Shown here piece after piece: positions 16,775 to 24,981 of a stretch of 35,731 nt of DNA. Where the stretch lies: positions 1 through 35,731 of the forward strand of contig CALEMF010000032.1 of NCBI GenBank assembly GCA_937911505.1, in the 5' to 3' direction. The DNA comes from an uncultured Cytophagales bacterium (GTDB lineage Bacteria; Bacteroidota; Bacteroidia; Cytophagales; Thermonemataceae). The position numbers and the translations under genes were made by a program. The notes under the pieces were generated by a model. It worked only from the letters and a program-made list of their open reading frames with translations. It was not told the DNA's origin and searched no databases. Position 1 is the stretch's first letter. Each line of letters starts with the position of its first letter.

Positions 16775-17131
16775 TTAATAAAAAAACTGTTCAGCTATAA
16801 TTTTACCATCAGCCACTTGATAAACGATGAGTTCGTCAAGCGTAACAGTATCACTATTCTTCGTTGTAAAAGATATTCTGTATGGAATGGCAAAGAAATC
16901 TTTACTAACAATTGCCTCTCCCACCTTTAATTCTTGTACTTCAGCTATTTGTGCACTCATTTGAGCATCTTTCTCTCTAATAGCTTTTACGCCTACTAAA
17001 TGAGGAAAGTGTGGTGATTGAGGCTCTATATGTGCTACTTTTTCGTGATCGAAAAGATCATTGTAAATAGTCTCGAATTGTCCTTCTTTCAGGAGTGAAG
17101 TCAGCTTGTCAGCTAAGGCTTGTGTATTCAT
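16775..17131 (-). CDS. SnoaL-like (NTF2-fold) protein
   Basis: The 118-aa protein has the small cone-shaped NTF2 fold: an N-terminal helix pair (LADKLTSLLKEGQFETIYNDLF), HEPQ/HIEPQSPHFPHLVGVKAI, a strand region and the terminal KIIAEQFFY. SnoaL-like members are cyclases, isomerases or ligand-binding proteins. ATG 17131 is preferred over the TTG at 17137 because the two codons between them add nothing. Middle gene of the operon: it is separated from the upstream SRPBCC gene by 25 bases and from the downstream one by 19. Substrate unknown. Confidence 0.75.
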   Translation of the reverse strand: MNTQALADKLTSLLKEGQFETIYNDLFDHEKVAHIEPQSPHFPHLVGVKAIREKDAQMSAQIAEVQELKVGEAIVSKDFFAIPYRISFTTKNSDTVTLDELIVYQVADGKIIAEQFFY

Positions 17132-17156
17132 GGTCAATAAAAATTAATGGTTAATG

Positions 17157-17660
17157 TCAAGCAACTTTAGCTGCCATTTTTTCTAATTGCTTCTGCTTTC
17201 TAGGGTGTGGTTGCCCTTCATGTTCTAGGTAATACTGAAAATCTTCCAGTGCTTCACTGAGCAACTTATTCATTTGCATTTTCATGAGTGGTGTCATCAC
17301 ACTTCCCATGAGCCCTTTCATCTTTACTACCGTGTTCATTGTTACAATGGTTTGATTACCTTTCGGTGTAAGTGACCAAGTATTGATAGCTGTGTCTACA
17401 AAAAATGGAAATCCTTCCATTACTTCGTAAGTGAGTATGTGATGATCGTGATCTATCTTTCGGAGTACTTCTTTGATCTTTCCTTGGGTAGTATCACAAG
17501 CACGATTGCTACACGTGGCGCCTTCTAGTACTGGCGTACCATAACTTTCAGAGTAAATAAGAGAAGAAGCCCATCGGTATGCTTCCCCGAATTGATGGCC
17601 TAACACTTCCCATACACGGTGGATGGGTTGGTCGATAATGGTTTCTTTAAGAAAATTCAT
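17157..17660 (-). CDS. Cytosolic SRPBCC (START-like) domain protein
   Basis: The protein begins ETIIDQPIHRVWEVLGHQFGEAYRWASSL, a standard SRPBCC opening (strand, then helix with VW..L), continues with alternating strands around ILTYEVMEGFPFFVDTAINTWSLTPKGNQTIVTMNTVVKMKG, and ends in a long amphipathic helix MKMQMNKLLSEALEDFQYYL and a basic tail. No signal peptide. Two cysteines (CSNRAC) sit in the first third. It is first in the operon, 37 bases downstream of the ECF-type -10 box. A hydrophobic-ligand binding or steroid/polyketide-cyclase-like role is inferred from fold only. Confidence 0.8.
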   Translation of the reverse strand: MNFLKETIIDQPIHRVWEVLGHQFGEAYRWASSLIYSESYGTPVLEGATCSNRACDTTQGKIKEVLRKIDHDHHILTYEVMEGFPFFVDTAINTWSLTPKGNQTIVTMNTVVKMKGLMGSVMTPLMKMQMNKLLSEALEDFQYYLEHEGQPHPRKQKQLEKMAAKVA

Positions 17661-17697
17661 AAGATTAAAATTTATGGGTAACTAATTGCTTACATCG

Positions 17698-17730
17698 GTT
17701 AGATGCAGCAATAGAAGAGGTGTTACAAAG
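17698..17730 (-). promoter_or_regulatory. ECF-type promoter of the SRPBCC/SnoaL operon
   Basis: Read on the minus strand: CTTTGTAACACC (17719-17730), 13 nt, then CATCTAAC (17698-17705). Exactly the same two boxes with the same 13-nt spacer precede the sigma factor gene. GTAACA and an ATCTA-like -10 with this spacing are typical of ECF sigma promoters. Confidence 0.8.
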
Positions 17731-17748
17731 GTCTATGTAGTAAAAATA

Positions 17749-17781
17749 AAAACCCTCTGATGAACACTATCAGAGGGTTTT
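17749..17781 (-). terminator. Intrinsic terminator after the sigma factor gene
   Basis: A perfect 12-bp stem pairs AAAACCCTCTGA (17749-17760) with TCAGAGGGTTTT (17770-17781), loop of 9. It lies between the sigma stop and the next promoter, so the sigma gene and the operon are separate transcripts. Confidence 0.85.
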
Positions 17782-17800
17782 ATCGCTTATTCTTGTAAGG

Positions 17801-18676
17801 TTATTTAAAGTGTTTCATAAGCGCTTCGTCGTTCAGGATTTCTTTAATAATCGTTTCACTATCAAAGCTGTCTTTGGCAGGATGAGCACGGAACAAAGCA
17901 GTATATTTTTCCTCAAATTTATCTCTAGCCTCTTCTTCGTGTGCATCTACGTAATCTGCAATACGCTTTTTATAGGTCATATTAAACTGCTTGCTTTCTT
18001 CATTAAGTGAGCCTAGTGAAATGAGTGCCTTTGCTTTCTTAGGGCATCTACAGGGGTTGCTTTTATTCACTAAACCGCACTTATTATTCATAAAACTATA
18101 GAGGTCTTTTCTAGCTCTATGTAATTTTACCCTAAAGTTTTGAGGTGAAATATCAAACACTGCTGCACCAACTTTATGATCTACTCCAAATGAATCTCCT
18201 AAAATATAGATAAGGCGTTGCTCTTTCGTTAAACACATTAGCATACCAGACATACATCTAATTTGCATTTCTTTGGAGAGCTCTTTATGAGTAATTTCTT
18301 CTTCTATAGTTAAATCCGGATTGGGAATGGCATCTAGCTTTGCTCCATAGGCTTCAAAAGAAGAGAATTGCGCTTCGTGCTTTTTTCGCTTCGCCTGTAG
18401 AAACTCATTGACTACAATACGATAGAGCCAAGTTCTAAAAGAGCTTTTAAAATTGAATTGCGAAAGCTTCGTAATTACTTTTAATAAAGTTTCTTGGGTA
18501 AGATCGAGGGCATCTTGAGGATGATGGGTCATTTTCCAAGCTACATTGTAAATAAAAGGCTGATGAAGTCGAATCAGCCTGTCTAGGGCTTCTTTATCGC
18601 CATCAAGAGATTTTCTTACAAGTACCTCTTCCTGAGAATCTTCTTCAGCTTTTTTGATTGATAGAGGGTTGAGCAT
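17801..18676 (-). CDS. ECF-type RNA polymerase sigma factor with C-terminal extension
   Basis: Sigma region 2 spans about residues 23-90: LVRLHQPFIYNVAWKM-like helix, the -10 recognition HHPQDALDLTQETLLKVI and FRTWLYRIVVNEF. Region 4 follows at about 130-195, ending in the -35 recognition helix ISPQNFRVKLHRARKDLY. There is no region 1.1 or 3, as in ECF sigmas. A C-terminal extension of about 95 residues carries the cysteine cluster CGLVNKSNPCRCPKKAK (residues about 200-216), which may bind a metal or partner, and an acidic helical tail. The cysteine motif recalls a subgroup of sigma factors seen in several phyla; I cannot name its number. No anti-sigma gene is adjacent. Its own promoter matches that of the downstream operon, so it is very probably autoregulated. 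Confidence 0.9.
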   Translation of the reverse strand: MLNPLSIKKAEEDSQEEVLVRKSLDGDKEALDRLIRLHQPFIYNVAWKMTHHPQDALDLTQETLLKVITKLSQFNFKSSFRTWLYRIVVNEFLQAKRKKHEAQFSSFEAYGAKLDAIPNPDLTIEEEITHKELSKEMQIRCMSGMLMCLTKEQRLIYILGDSFGVDHKVGAAVFDISPQNFRVKLHRARKDLYSFMNNKCGLVNKSNPCRCPKKAKALISLGSLNEESKQFNMTYKKRIADYVDAHEEEARDKFEEKYTALFRAHPAKDSFDSETIIKEILNDEALMKHFK

Positions 18677-18712
18677 TGTGATTACATTAGATATGAATGA
18701 TCGTTTTATAAG

Positions 18713-18745
18713 CTTAGATGCTCTGATTCAACCGGTGTTACAAAA
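18713..18745 (-). promoter_or_regulatory. ECF-type promoter of the sigma factor gene
   Basis: Read on the minus strand: TTTTGTAACACC (18734-18745), 13 nt, CATCTAAG (18713-18720). It matches the promoter at 17698-17730 in both boxes and in spacing, while the intervening bases differ, as expected for selected promoter elements. Confidence 0.8.
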
Positions 18746-18753
18746 GAGGAAGG

Positions 18754-19998
18754 CTACTGACCAGAAATACCTAACCTTTTCACCAAACTACCAATGGTAA
18801 GCCCTTGTACAATAATCGAAAAAATCACCACGATGTAGGTCATACTTACCCATAGCTCTCTCTGCATATCTTCGGTAAGCGTAAGGGCTAGCGCTACTGA
18901 GATACCTCCGCGTAAGCCTCCCCAAGTAAGAATACGTACTGTTTTGGGGACAAACGCACGCCGCAGTTTCATCAACGAAATAGGGAGCCATACCGCTACA
19001 AAACGACTTACCAGCACCAATACAATAGCAATGATACCAGCAATAATATACAGCCGATCGAAGGGCATCACAAGTATTTCCATCCCGATCAATACAAACA
19101 AAACCGCATTCAATACTTCATCAATCAGTTCCCACGATTTATCTACATACTCTCTGGTATTTTCAGACATGGCTTTAGTACGTCCTTTATCGCTCATCAT
19201 TAAACCCATTACTACCACCGCCAGCGGCCCAGAAATATGTAAGTTGAGGGCAAGGGTATAGCCACCCATTACCAAAGCAAGTGTAATCAACACCTCTACA
19301 ATATACTCGTCGATACTTTTCATCAGGTAAAAACCTGCATACCCTAGGGCAATTCCTAATACGATACCCCCCCCTGCCTCTTTGAGGAAGAGTAAGGCAA
19401 TATCTAAGGTGCTCACTTCTCCAATGCCCAAGCGTGCCATCTCGAAAAGGCTTAAAAAAACAACTACCGCGATCCCATCGTTAAACAAAGATTCTCCTGT
19501 AATCTTTACCTCTAGCTGTTTAGGAACACGTGCATTCTTTAAGATGGACAGTACCGCAATAGGGTCTGTAGGGGAGATGAGTGAGCCAAATAGTAAACAA
19601 TAGATATAATCAACAGGGTAGCTCAAAAGCTGAAACATAAAGTACACCAGCGTTCCTACCAAAAAAGTAGAAATTAAAAGACCAATGGTGGCGAAAGCAA
19701 GAATAGGTTTTTGCTCGGAGGCCAAAGTACGTGTATCTACGTGAAGCGCACCCGCAAACAGTAAAAAGCTCAGCAAAACCTCCATTACTACTTTCGAGAA
19801 ATTGAGACTTCCCACCAGCGCAGTAGATTCTTCGTATATAGCTGGAATGGGACTCGCTAGACCGATAATCACCAGAGATGTAATCAGCGAAACGATCATA
19901 ATCCCAATAGTTCGTGGAAACTTCAGGTAGCGTTCATTGATGTAGGCAAAGGTAGCTGAAAGTACAATGAGAATAGTAAAAGTGGTAAAGAGTTCCAT
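18754..19998 (-). CDS. CPA1-family Na+(K+)/H+ antiporter
   Basis: A 414-aa protein with about 12 hydrophobic segments. CPA1 hallmarks are the LISPTDPIAVLSIL motif (about residues 140-153), GESLFNDGIAVVVFL (about 168-182, with the ND ion-binding pair) and LTWGGLRGGISVALAL (about 355-370). It exchanges Na+ or K+ for H+ at the inner membrane, keeping pH and salt balance. It lacks the long C-terminal regulatory tail found in some NhaP proteins. Start ATG 19998 fits the first membrane segment. It ends just past the sigma promoter, with stop at 18754, and shares no obvious function with its neighbours. Confidence 0.92.
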   Translation of the reverse strand: MELFTTFTILIVLSATFAYINERYLKFPRTIGIMIVSLITSLVIIGLASPIPAIYEESTALVGSLNFSKVVMEVLLSFLLFAGALHVDTRTLASEQKPILAFATIGLLISTFLVGTLVYFMFQLLSYPVDYIYCLLFGSLISPTDPIAVLSILKNARVPKQLEVKITGESLFNDGIAVVVFLSLFEMARLGIGEVSTLDIALLFLKEAGGGIVLGIALGYAGFYLMKSIDEYIVEVLITLALVMGGYTLALNLHISGPLAVVVMGLMMSDKGRTKAMSENTREYVDKSWELIDEVLNAVLFVLIGMEILVMPFDRLYIIAGIIAIVLVLVSRFVAVWLPISLMKLRRAFVPKTVRILTWGGLRGGISVALALTLTEDMQRELWVSMTYIVVIFSIIVQGLTIGSLVKRLGISGQ

Positions 19999-20133
19999 AA
20001 AAATAAATTAGGTATGGTAAAGAAGTTAAGAACAGGTCTGAGTTTCATTAACTGTCTGTTTTTAAGATTGATATAAGTGTGTTGGTCTGAAAATCCAGCG
20101 GGGAGGCGGGTTGGATTGTGGGTAGAAGCTTTG

Positions 20134-20206
20134 GATTTAGCTGCGCTGAGCTCCTTCGTCGGTTTCTTGATTTGGCTTCGCCGAGCTCCCGTTGGTCGGT
20201 TTTTGG
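20134..20206. repeat. Imperfect tandem repeat, period about 35
   Basis: Two copies, 20134-20168 and 20169-20206, share GATTT-GCT-CG-C-GAGCTCC and GTCGGTTT. They are more GC-rich than the surroundings. Probably a copy of a dispersed genomic repeat; this can only be shown with the full genome. Confidence 0.5.
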
Positions 20207-20318
20207 TTCGTTTTTCATCAAGGAAAAATGAATAAAAGGTAAATCGAAGCATAATCAATAAAAATTTTGACCCTGTCAATTATACAGAATTTAATTCTTA
20301 AACATTCTCCTACGCTTT

Positions 20319-20351
20319 GTGGGCCAGAGGCTCACACGGGCGAAGACGCCC
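20319..20351. repeat. GC-rich double hairpin, REP-like
   Basis: GTGGGCC AGA GGCTCAC (20319-20335) and GGGCG AAGA CGCCC (20338-20351) are two adjacent short stems in an AT-rich spacer. The compact pair of hairpins resembles repetitive extragenic palindromes. Confidence 0.5.
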
Positions 20352-20461
20352 GCGCGAGGTACTCACTACTTCATACTACTTAACGCAAGTTGCTAGCGTA
20401 TGGACTTTTGTGGTAGCGTTTGCTATCAAAATATATAGCTATCACTAGTAACTTGAGTTAA

Positions 20462-20824
20462 TTACCAGTTCTCTGTCTTGTAATGATGCCTTTCGTGAAT
20501 AATCTTTCCTTCTCGCCAGCGTTGTACAGAGAGCTGCCGAAAATCTTTCTTTCCCCAGTCCTTATGATCGAACTGGTAGCGCCACTCTGCTACGCTCATA
20601 TCATCAGAGATGACTAAATTTAACAAAGTAGCACGTTGGTTACTAATGGCAGCAAGGAAGCCCTGCATAGCCTTACGGTTAGGCGTTAAGCCTACAATGG
20701 GGGCGTTTTCGTTTTCGTGTTTTACGAAAGTATTATGATAGAAACGATCAAACGCTTTATCATATTCAAAGTTCTCAACCAATTGGTTAAATGCTGCGAT
20801 GATTTCCTTATTGATAGTAGACAT
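20462..20824 (-). CDS. SnoaL-like (NTF2-fold) protein
   Basis: The 120-aa protein starts with INKEIIAAFNQLVENFEYDKAFDRFYHNTFVKHE, the usual helix pair of NTF2-like proteins, followed by GLTPNRKAMQGFLAAI and the strand-rich AEWRYQFDHKDWGKKDFRQLSVQRWREGKIIHERHHY. The last motif (QxWRExGKIxxE) is typical of the family. Probable role: binding or isomerising a small hydrophobic molecule in the cytosol. It follows the DoxX gene by 41 bases and is probably in the same transcript. Confidence 0.75.
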   Translation of the reverse strand: MSTINKEIIAAFNQLVENFEYDKAFDRFYHNTFVKHENENAPIVGLTPNRKAMQGFLAAISNQRATLLNLVISDDMSVAEWRYQFDHKDWGKKDFRQLSVQRWREGKIIHERHHYKTENW

Positions 20825-20865
20825 TGTATTGAAGATTTTATGGTGAAAATTGTAATAAAAATTGA

Positions 20866-21249
20866 TTAGGAAATACCGCTGGTAAAACGATAGTCTTGTG
20901 CTGCAAAAACAAAGTAAAGCAGCGCCGCCCCAGCCATACAGGTATCTCTGAAGGTAGCAATTACACCTAGAAAATCACCTGAGATTACTTTAGGAATGTG
21001 AATGGTTGCTACAAAAGTGATCAACAAAAAAGCCAATAGAAGTGAGGCTAGCCCATCGAGCTTTCCTGTGAAAGCACTGAGTGCAAAGGCGACTAAGCAA
21101 GCGCCTGTAAAATATACCCAAAAAGCAGGAATGGGCAACCAAGCGGGTACATAAGGCAAGCTAAAGGCAATAGGACCAAAATGTAAAAAACCAAAGGCGG
21201 CGAAAGGGAGAATGAATAATCCTTTCCCTAATTTTTTTAAAGTTTGCAT
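20866..21249 (-). CDS. DoxX-like membrane protein
   Basis: 127 aa with four hydrophobic helices: LFILPFAAFGFLHFG, IPAFWVYFTGACLVAFALSA, LASLLLAFLLITFVATIHI and TCMAGAALLYFVF. The pattern PAWLP-(x)-FWVYFTGACL after helix 1 and the fourth helix with GAALLYF are typical of DoxX. DoxX proteins act with redox or detoxification systems at the membrane (for example thiosulfate:quinone oxidation or thiol oxidation). Upstream lie a CATCTTTG -7 box (21282-21289) and a palindrome TTGAC-CTAG-GTCAA centred about 43 bases before the inferred transcription start, so a Crp/Fnr regulator probably controls it. Confidence 0.8.
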   Translation of the reverse strand: MQTLKKLGKGLFILPFAAFGFLHFGPIAFSLPYVPAWLPIPAFWVYFTGACLVAFALSAFTGKLDGLASLLLAFLLITFVATIHIPKVISGDFLGVIATFRDTCMAGAALLYFVFAAQDYRFTSGIS

Positions 21250-21281
21250 CTTGTTAAGTATTTAAAAGTGAACGAACGATA

Positions 21282-21289
21282 CAAAGATG
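21282..21289 (-). promoter_or_regulatory. Probable promoter of doxX-snoaL
   Basis: On the minus strand CATCTTTG differs from TAnnTTTG in one base. The transcript would start near 21275, placing the upstream palindrome near -43. Confidence 0.45.
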
Positions 21290-21310
21290 CTACTTCCCTT
21301 TCTCAAAAGT

Positions 21311-21326
21311 TTTGACCTAGGTCAAA
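21311..21326. promoter_or_regulatory. Perfect palindrome TTTGACCTAGGTCAAA, candidate Crp/Fnr operator
   Basis: The 16-bp palindrome contains TTGAC-N4-GTCAA, the consensus bound by NNR/DNR-type Fnr relatives. It overlaps the stop codon of the Crp/Fnr-like gene and lies 62-77 bases before the doxX start. Confidence 0.65.
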
Positions 21327-21891
21327 GTTTGGCCTTCAAGCGGCTTAATGTGGCTTCTGAAAGACTTAAGTAAGAGGCAATCAGGCGGTTGGAAAGGCGC
21401 GTAAAAATAAGAGGATGTTTGGAGAGCAGCCATTTAAGTCTGTCGAGTGCGTCCATTCCCATCAACGTCTGCACGCGTTGTACGGAACGGGTGTAGGATT
21501 CCTCTAGTAGGTTTTTATAGAGCCGCTCAAAAGTAGGAATCGTGGCAGAGAGCTGATCAAATTGTACTTTATGAATAGCAAGCAAGCTAGAGGGCTCTAC
21601 GCAAACGATTCTCTCGTTGGAAGGCTACTGGTTGATAAAACTATACATGGCAGTGCGCCATTCTTGCTCGAAAGCGATTTGTAAAGTGCTTTCTTCCCCA
21701 TTAAGGTTATAGCTACTAATTTTAAGACAACCCTCTACAATAAAGAAACACTGCTTACAAACTTCTCCCACTTCTATCAATACCTGATTACGCTTTGTCC
21801 TTATTTCTTTGAAGCTGTCCAACACAACCGACAAGTTATCAGGACGTTTGCCTACCTTTTCTATGATATATTGTTCCAACGCTTCTTTCAT
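21322..21891 (-). pseudogene. Crp/Fnr-family regulator interrupted by an in-frame amber codon
   Basis: One continuous frame, broken only by TAG at 21625-21627, encodes a Crp/Fnr-like protein of about 189 codons. Residues about 30-85 form the cyclic-nucleotide-like beta barrel (RNQVLIEVGEVCKQCFFIVEGCLKI, then ESTLQIAFEQEWRTAMYSFINQ); after the stop the text resumes PSNERIVCVEPSSLLAIHKVQFDQL, exactly as family members continue. The C-terminal helix-turn-helix RLSNRLIASYLSLSEATLSRLKAKL is intact. The recognition helix lacks the usual Glu two residues before the Ser-Arg pair (A instead of E), which may be a variant. ATG 21891 overlaps the stop of the upstream gene by 4 nt (ATGA), suggesting coupling. 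It is a pseudogene by nonsense mutation, unless the stop is read through or is a sequencing error. Confidence 0.8.
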
Positions 21892-22700
21892 TGCTTAGCG
21901 AGCGTACGTTTCGCTTTTTTGATGATCCGTTGGGTAGCTTTGGTAGGAGCATTCTTCTCCCATGCTGCACAAAGTTCTTGTACAAAGTTTGGCTGTGTTT
22001 TACTAGCATCATTGAGCCAGTTACCCACACTATCTTGCACATACTTAGAGGTGTCAGCTTTAAGGGGCTCCAGAATAGGTAAAGCCAAGGCAGGGTTTTC
22101 TTTTAGTGCGTCAATATGTTTGCACCAAACCCCTCTAGGGCGCGTAGCCTCGGTAGTGAATCTCCGTATGTTTTCATCTTGGTTATGCGTCCAAGTGCTC
22201 AATAAAGTGATGGCCGCAGCTAAGTTTTCAGCGATAGCGGGTCGTAACGCTAGCCAAACGACCTCTCTTACCCCAAAATGTTCATCTGCTACCAAAGGTA
22301 GGGATTGCGTAAGCTTTTCTTCTAAACTAAGGATTGGGTCAAGCGCTTTGAGGTAGCAAGCATAGCACCTAACCGTGTCGGAAGGGTGCGCTAACATCGC
22401 TTCAAATACTTGCTGGGTAATACCCTCTGCTTGGCAGTACGGAAACAAGGCTTCTCCTACTAACTTGATGCTTCGCAGGGCGGTAGGCTTTTGCTGCGCT
22501 TGCAAGGCAGCTTTGAGGGTAGCTACTAAAGCTTCCAACCCTAAAGCTGGAAAAGTATTTTCCACGAGTTGACTTTGATCTAGCGCGAGCCACTCAACCA
22601 GATTTACGGTAGCGATTTCTCCCTTATTGAGCAAGTGAAGTACCTCTTTGGGAATATCCTCTATTTTTCTAGCGCCTGTGCGCTGTGTTATGTTTTCCAT
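21888..22700 (-). CDS. DNA alkylation repair protein (AlkD-like HEAT repeats)
   Basis: The 270-aa protein is all-helical, with repeated hydrophobic helix pairs (LGLEALVATLKAALQAQ, FEAMLAHPSDTVRCYACYLKALDPILSLE, VREVVWLALRPAIAENLAAAITLL, RRFTTEATRPRGVWCKHIDALKENPALALPILEPL), i.e. the HEAT-like scaffold of the AlkC/AlkD family that excises N3/N7-alkylated bases. The motif RRFTTEATRPRGVW resembles the AlkC-type signature. ATG 22700 (MENITQRTG) is preferred over an upstream ATG at 22745, which gives an extra 15 residues of no family character and lies inside metG. The stop overlaps the following Crp/Fnr start by 4 nt. Confidence 0.8.
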   Translation of the reverse strand: MENITQRTGARKIEDIPKEVLHLLNKGEIATVNLVEWLALDQSQLVENTFPALGLEALVATLKAALQAQQKPTALRSIKLVGEALFPYCQAEGITQQVFEAMLAHPSDTVRCYACYLKALDPILSLEEKLTQSLPLVADEHFGVREVVWLALRPAIAENLAAAITLLSTWTHNQDENIRRFTTEATRPRGVWCKHIDALKENPALALPILEPLKADTSKYVQDSVGNWLNDASKTQPNFVQELCAAWEKNAPTKATQRIIKKAKRTLAKQ

Positions 22701-22710
22701 CGAAATGCAT

Positions 22711-24804
22711 TTAGCTAATAGTACTACCGTTATGTACAAGATCACCAGGTTGTATAAACTGTAACTTTCCGTCGCTGTCTTCAGCCATCAGAATCATACC
22801 TTGGGATACTTCCCCTGCCATCTTCTTAGGCTTAAGATTGGCCACGATACAGACTTGCTTGCCAACGATCTCCTCTGGTTGGTAATGTTTAGCAATTCCA
22901 CTTAGTACAATGCGCTGATCTACACCTGTATCGAGGGTGATTTTGAGTAGCTTATCGCTATTACTCATCTTTTCTGCTTGCAGAATAGTAGCCACACGCA
23001 GGTCGAGCTTCATAAAGTCATTGAATTCAATCATATCTTTTATTGTAGGGATGTTTTGTGAGGCTTCGTTGGTTGTCTTCGCCGCTTCTTGGGCAGTGCG
23101 AATCGCCGCTAGTCTTTCTTGCTGTACTTGAATGGTCTTATCTTCTATTTTTTCAAAGAGTAAACCTGTTTTTTCAATAGGTTGATCTACCGCAAGTAAA
23201 TCGGTTTTGCCTGCTTCCTGCCACGAGGACTTTTCTAGTGCAAGCGCTTTCTTTAATTTCTCTGTGGTAAAAGGTAAAAAGGGTTGTGCTAGTATCGTAA
23301 AGTTGGCGACTACTTGTAGCGCTAAATGCAGCGTATTTTCAATTTGAGCACGATTCTTTTCAAAATCTTTTGCCAACAGCCAGGGTGCCTTTTCCTGTAG
23401 GTATTTGTTACCTGTACTAGAAAGCTCCATGATGTAACCGAGCGCTTCTTTAAAACGGTATGCCTCAATAGAAGCACTTATCTTTTTGGGATAAGCACTC
23501 AGTCCCTCTATCAGTCCCTTATCAGTAGCTTCTAAGAAGTTGGTATGTAAGCGGGGGACTTTCCCCTCAAAGTATTTATGGGTAAGGGTGAGCACACGGT
23601 TTACAAAATTCCCTACGTTCGCTACGAGCTCATTGTTGTTACGTGCCTGAAAATCTGCCCAAGTAAAATCGTTGTCTTTTGCCTCAGGTGCATTGGCAGT
23701 CAGTACGTAGCGTAATACATCTTGTTTATCAGGAAAATCCTCTAGGTACTCGTGTAGCCAAACTGCCCAGTTTCTAGAGGTAGAGATTTTTCTACCTTCT
23801 AGGTTGAGAAACTCGTTAGCGGGTACATTTTCGGGTAAAATAAAATCGCCGTGTGCCTTTAGCATTGCTGGAAAGATAATGCAGTGAAACACGATATTGT
23901 CCTTACCAATAAAGTGTACCAACTTTGTTTGCTCATCTTGCCAGTAAGGTTGCCAAGCTGCCTCGTCTTTACCTTGCTGCTTAAAATAATCTTTAGTGGC
24001 AGAGATGTAACCAATCGGTGCATCGAACCATACGTAAAGTACTTTTCCTGCTGCCTCTTCTACAGGAACAGGTACGCCCCAATCAAGATCGCGGGTAACG
24101 GCACGGGGTTGTAAGCCTTGTTCTATCCAAGATTTACACTGTCCATATACGTTGGTTTTCCAATCTTTCTTGTGCCCTTCCAAAATCCATGTGCTAAGCC
24201 AGTCTTCGTAGTCATTAAGAGGTAAGTACCAATGTTTGGTAGCTTTACGAATAGGAGAAGCGCCACTCAACATGGAGCGAGGATTACCCAAATCATCAGG
24301 GCTAAGTGAAGTACCACAGCGTTCGCACTGATCACCATAGGCTTCAGGATTACCACAGTTGGGGCAGGTTCCTTGTATATACCGATCTGCTAAAAACTGT
24401 TGCGCTTCGGGATCATAATACTGTTCGGCTGTTTTTTCTATGAATTTTCCTTCTTCATACAGCTTTTTAAAGAAATCGGAGGCTGTTTGATGGTGTGTAG
24501 CGTTAGAAGTGCGCGCGTAAATATCGAAGCTCATGCCAAAAGCCTCAAAAGACTCCTTGATGATGGTATGGTATTTATCGACGATTGCTTGTACAGTGAC
24601 ACCCTCCTCCTTAGCACGAATCGTTACGGGTACACCGTGTTCATCAGAACCACAAACGAACATCACATCTTTGTGTTGAAGGCGTAGGTAGCGGGCATAA
24701 ATATCAGCGGGTACATATACCCCTGCCAGGTGTCCAATATGTACAGGTCCATTGGCGTAGGGAAGGGCAGCCGTAATGGTATGCCGTTCAAAGTTTTTAG
24801 TCAT
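22711..24804 (-). CDS. metG: Methionine--tRNA ligase
   Basis: The enzyme charges tRNA-Met. Seen in order: the ATP-binding [16 protein letters not shown] (HIGH motif at residues 22-25 or so), the zinc knuckle CPNC...CERC at about 147-166, the catalytic-domain motif [16 protein letters not shown] at about 310, and the KISTS form of the KMSKS loop in [15 protein letters not shown] at about 340-350. The anticodon-binding helical domain follows, and the C-terminal 110 residues ([31 protein letters not shown]) are the EMAPII/Trbp111-type tRNA-binding domain that promotes dimerisation. Length 697 aa is normal for the long bacterial form. A good promoter (24837-24844) stands 33 bases upstream. Confidence 0.97.
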   Translation of the reverse strand: MTKNFERHTITAALPYANGPVHIGHLAGVYVPADIYARYLRLQHKDVMFVCGSDEHGVPVTIRAKEEGVTVQAIVDKYHTIIKESFEAFGMSFDIYARTSNATHHQTASDFFKKLYEEGKFIEKTAEQYYDPEAQQFLADRYIQGTCPNCGNPEAYGDQCERCGTSLSPDDLGNPRSMLSGASPIRKATKHWYLPLNDYEDWLSTWILEGHKKDWKTNVYGQCKSWIEQGLQPRAVTRDLDWGVPVPVEEAAGKVLYVWFDAPIGYISATKDYFKQQGKDEAAWQPYWQDEQTKLVHFIGKDNIVFHCIIFPAMLKAHGDFILPENVPANEFLNLEGRKISTSRNWAVWLHEYLEDFPDKQDVLRYVLTANAPEAKDNDFTWADFQARNNNELVANVGNFVNRVLTLTHKYFEGKVPRLHTNFLEATDKGLIEGLSAYPKKISASIEAYRFKEALGYIMELSSTGNKYLQEKAPWLLAKDFEKNRAQIENTLHLALQVVANFTILAQPFLPFTTEKLKKALALEKSSWQEAGKTDLLAVDQPIEKTGLLFEKIEDKTIQVQQERLAAIRTAQEAAKTTNEASQNIPTIKDMIEFNDFMKLDLRVATILQAEKMSNSDKLLKITLDTGVDQRIVLSGIAKHYQPEEIVGKQVCIVANLKPKKMAGEVSQGMILMAEDSDGKLQFIQPGDLVHNGSTIS

Positions 24805-24836
24805 TGCGTATGTGTATTCTTAGTTTTCTGAAAGGG

Positions 24837-24844
24837 CAAATATA
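24837..24844 (-). promoter_or_regulatory. metG promoter, -7 element TATATTTG
   Basis: On the minus strand TATATTTG matches TAnnTTTG exactly, 33 bases before the metG start. Confidence 0.65.
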
Positions 24845-24981
24845 GTAAGGTTTTGAGAGAGTGGGAAGTCTAGCATTACGTAGATAGTAGTTAGTAGCAA
24901 GTATTGAAGGAGATGTAAAAGCTTAAAAAGACAGTTGTATGATTTTTGTCTCCATCGTTCTGCGTTTTTAATATAATAAAG

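Larger units (their letters stand above)
19999..20461. other. Repeat-rich intergenic region
   Basis: Between nhaP and the SnoaL-like gene are 463 bases with no convincing gene. A minus-strand open frame here (19923-20279) only arises from the repeat and lacks coding character. The region contains a tandem repeat and a GC-rich double hairpin listed separately, and an AT-rich end near 20400-20460. Confidence 0.6.

Noticed and set aside
19923..20279. 118-codon minus-strand open frame overlapping nhaP and the repeat region
   Set aside because: Its residues come from the tandem repeat and from antisense to nhaP; it lacks a coherent start and coding character.
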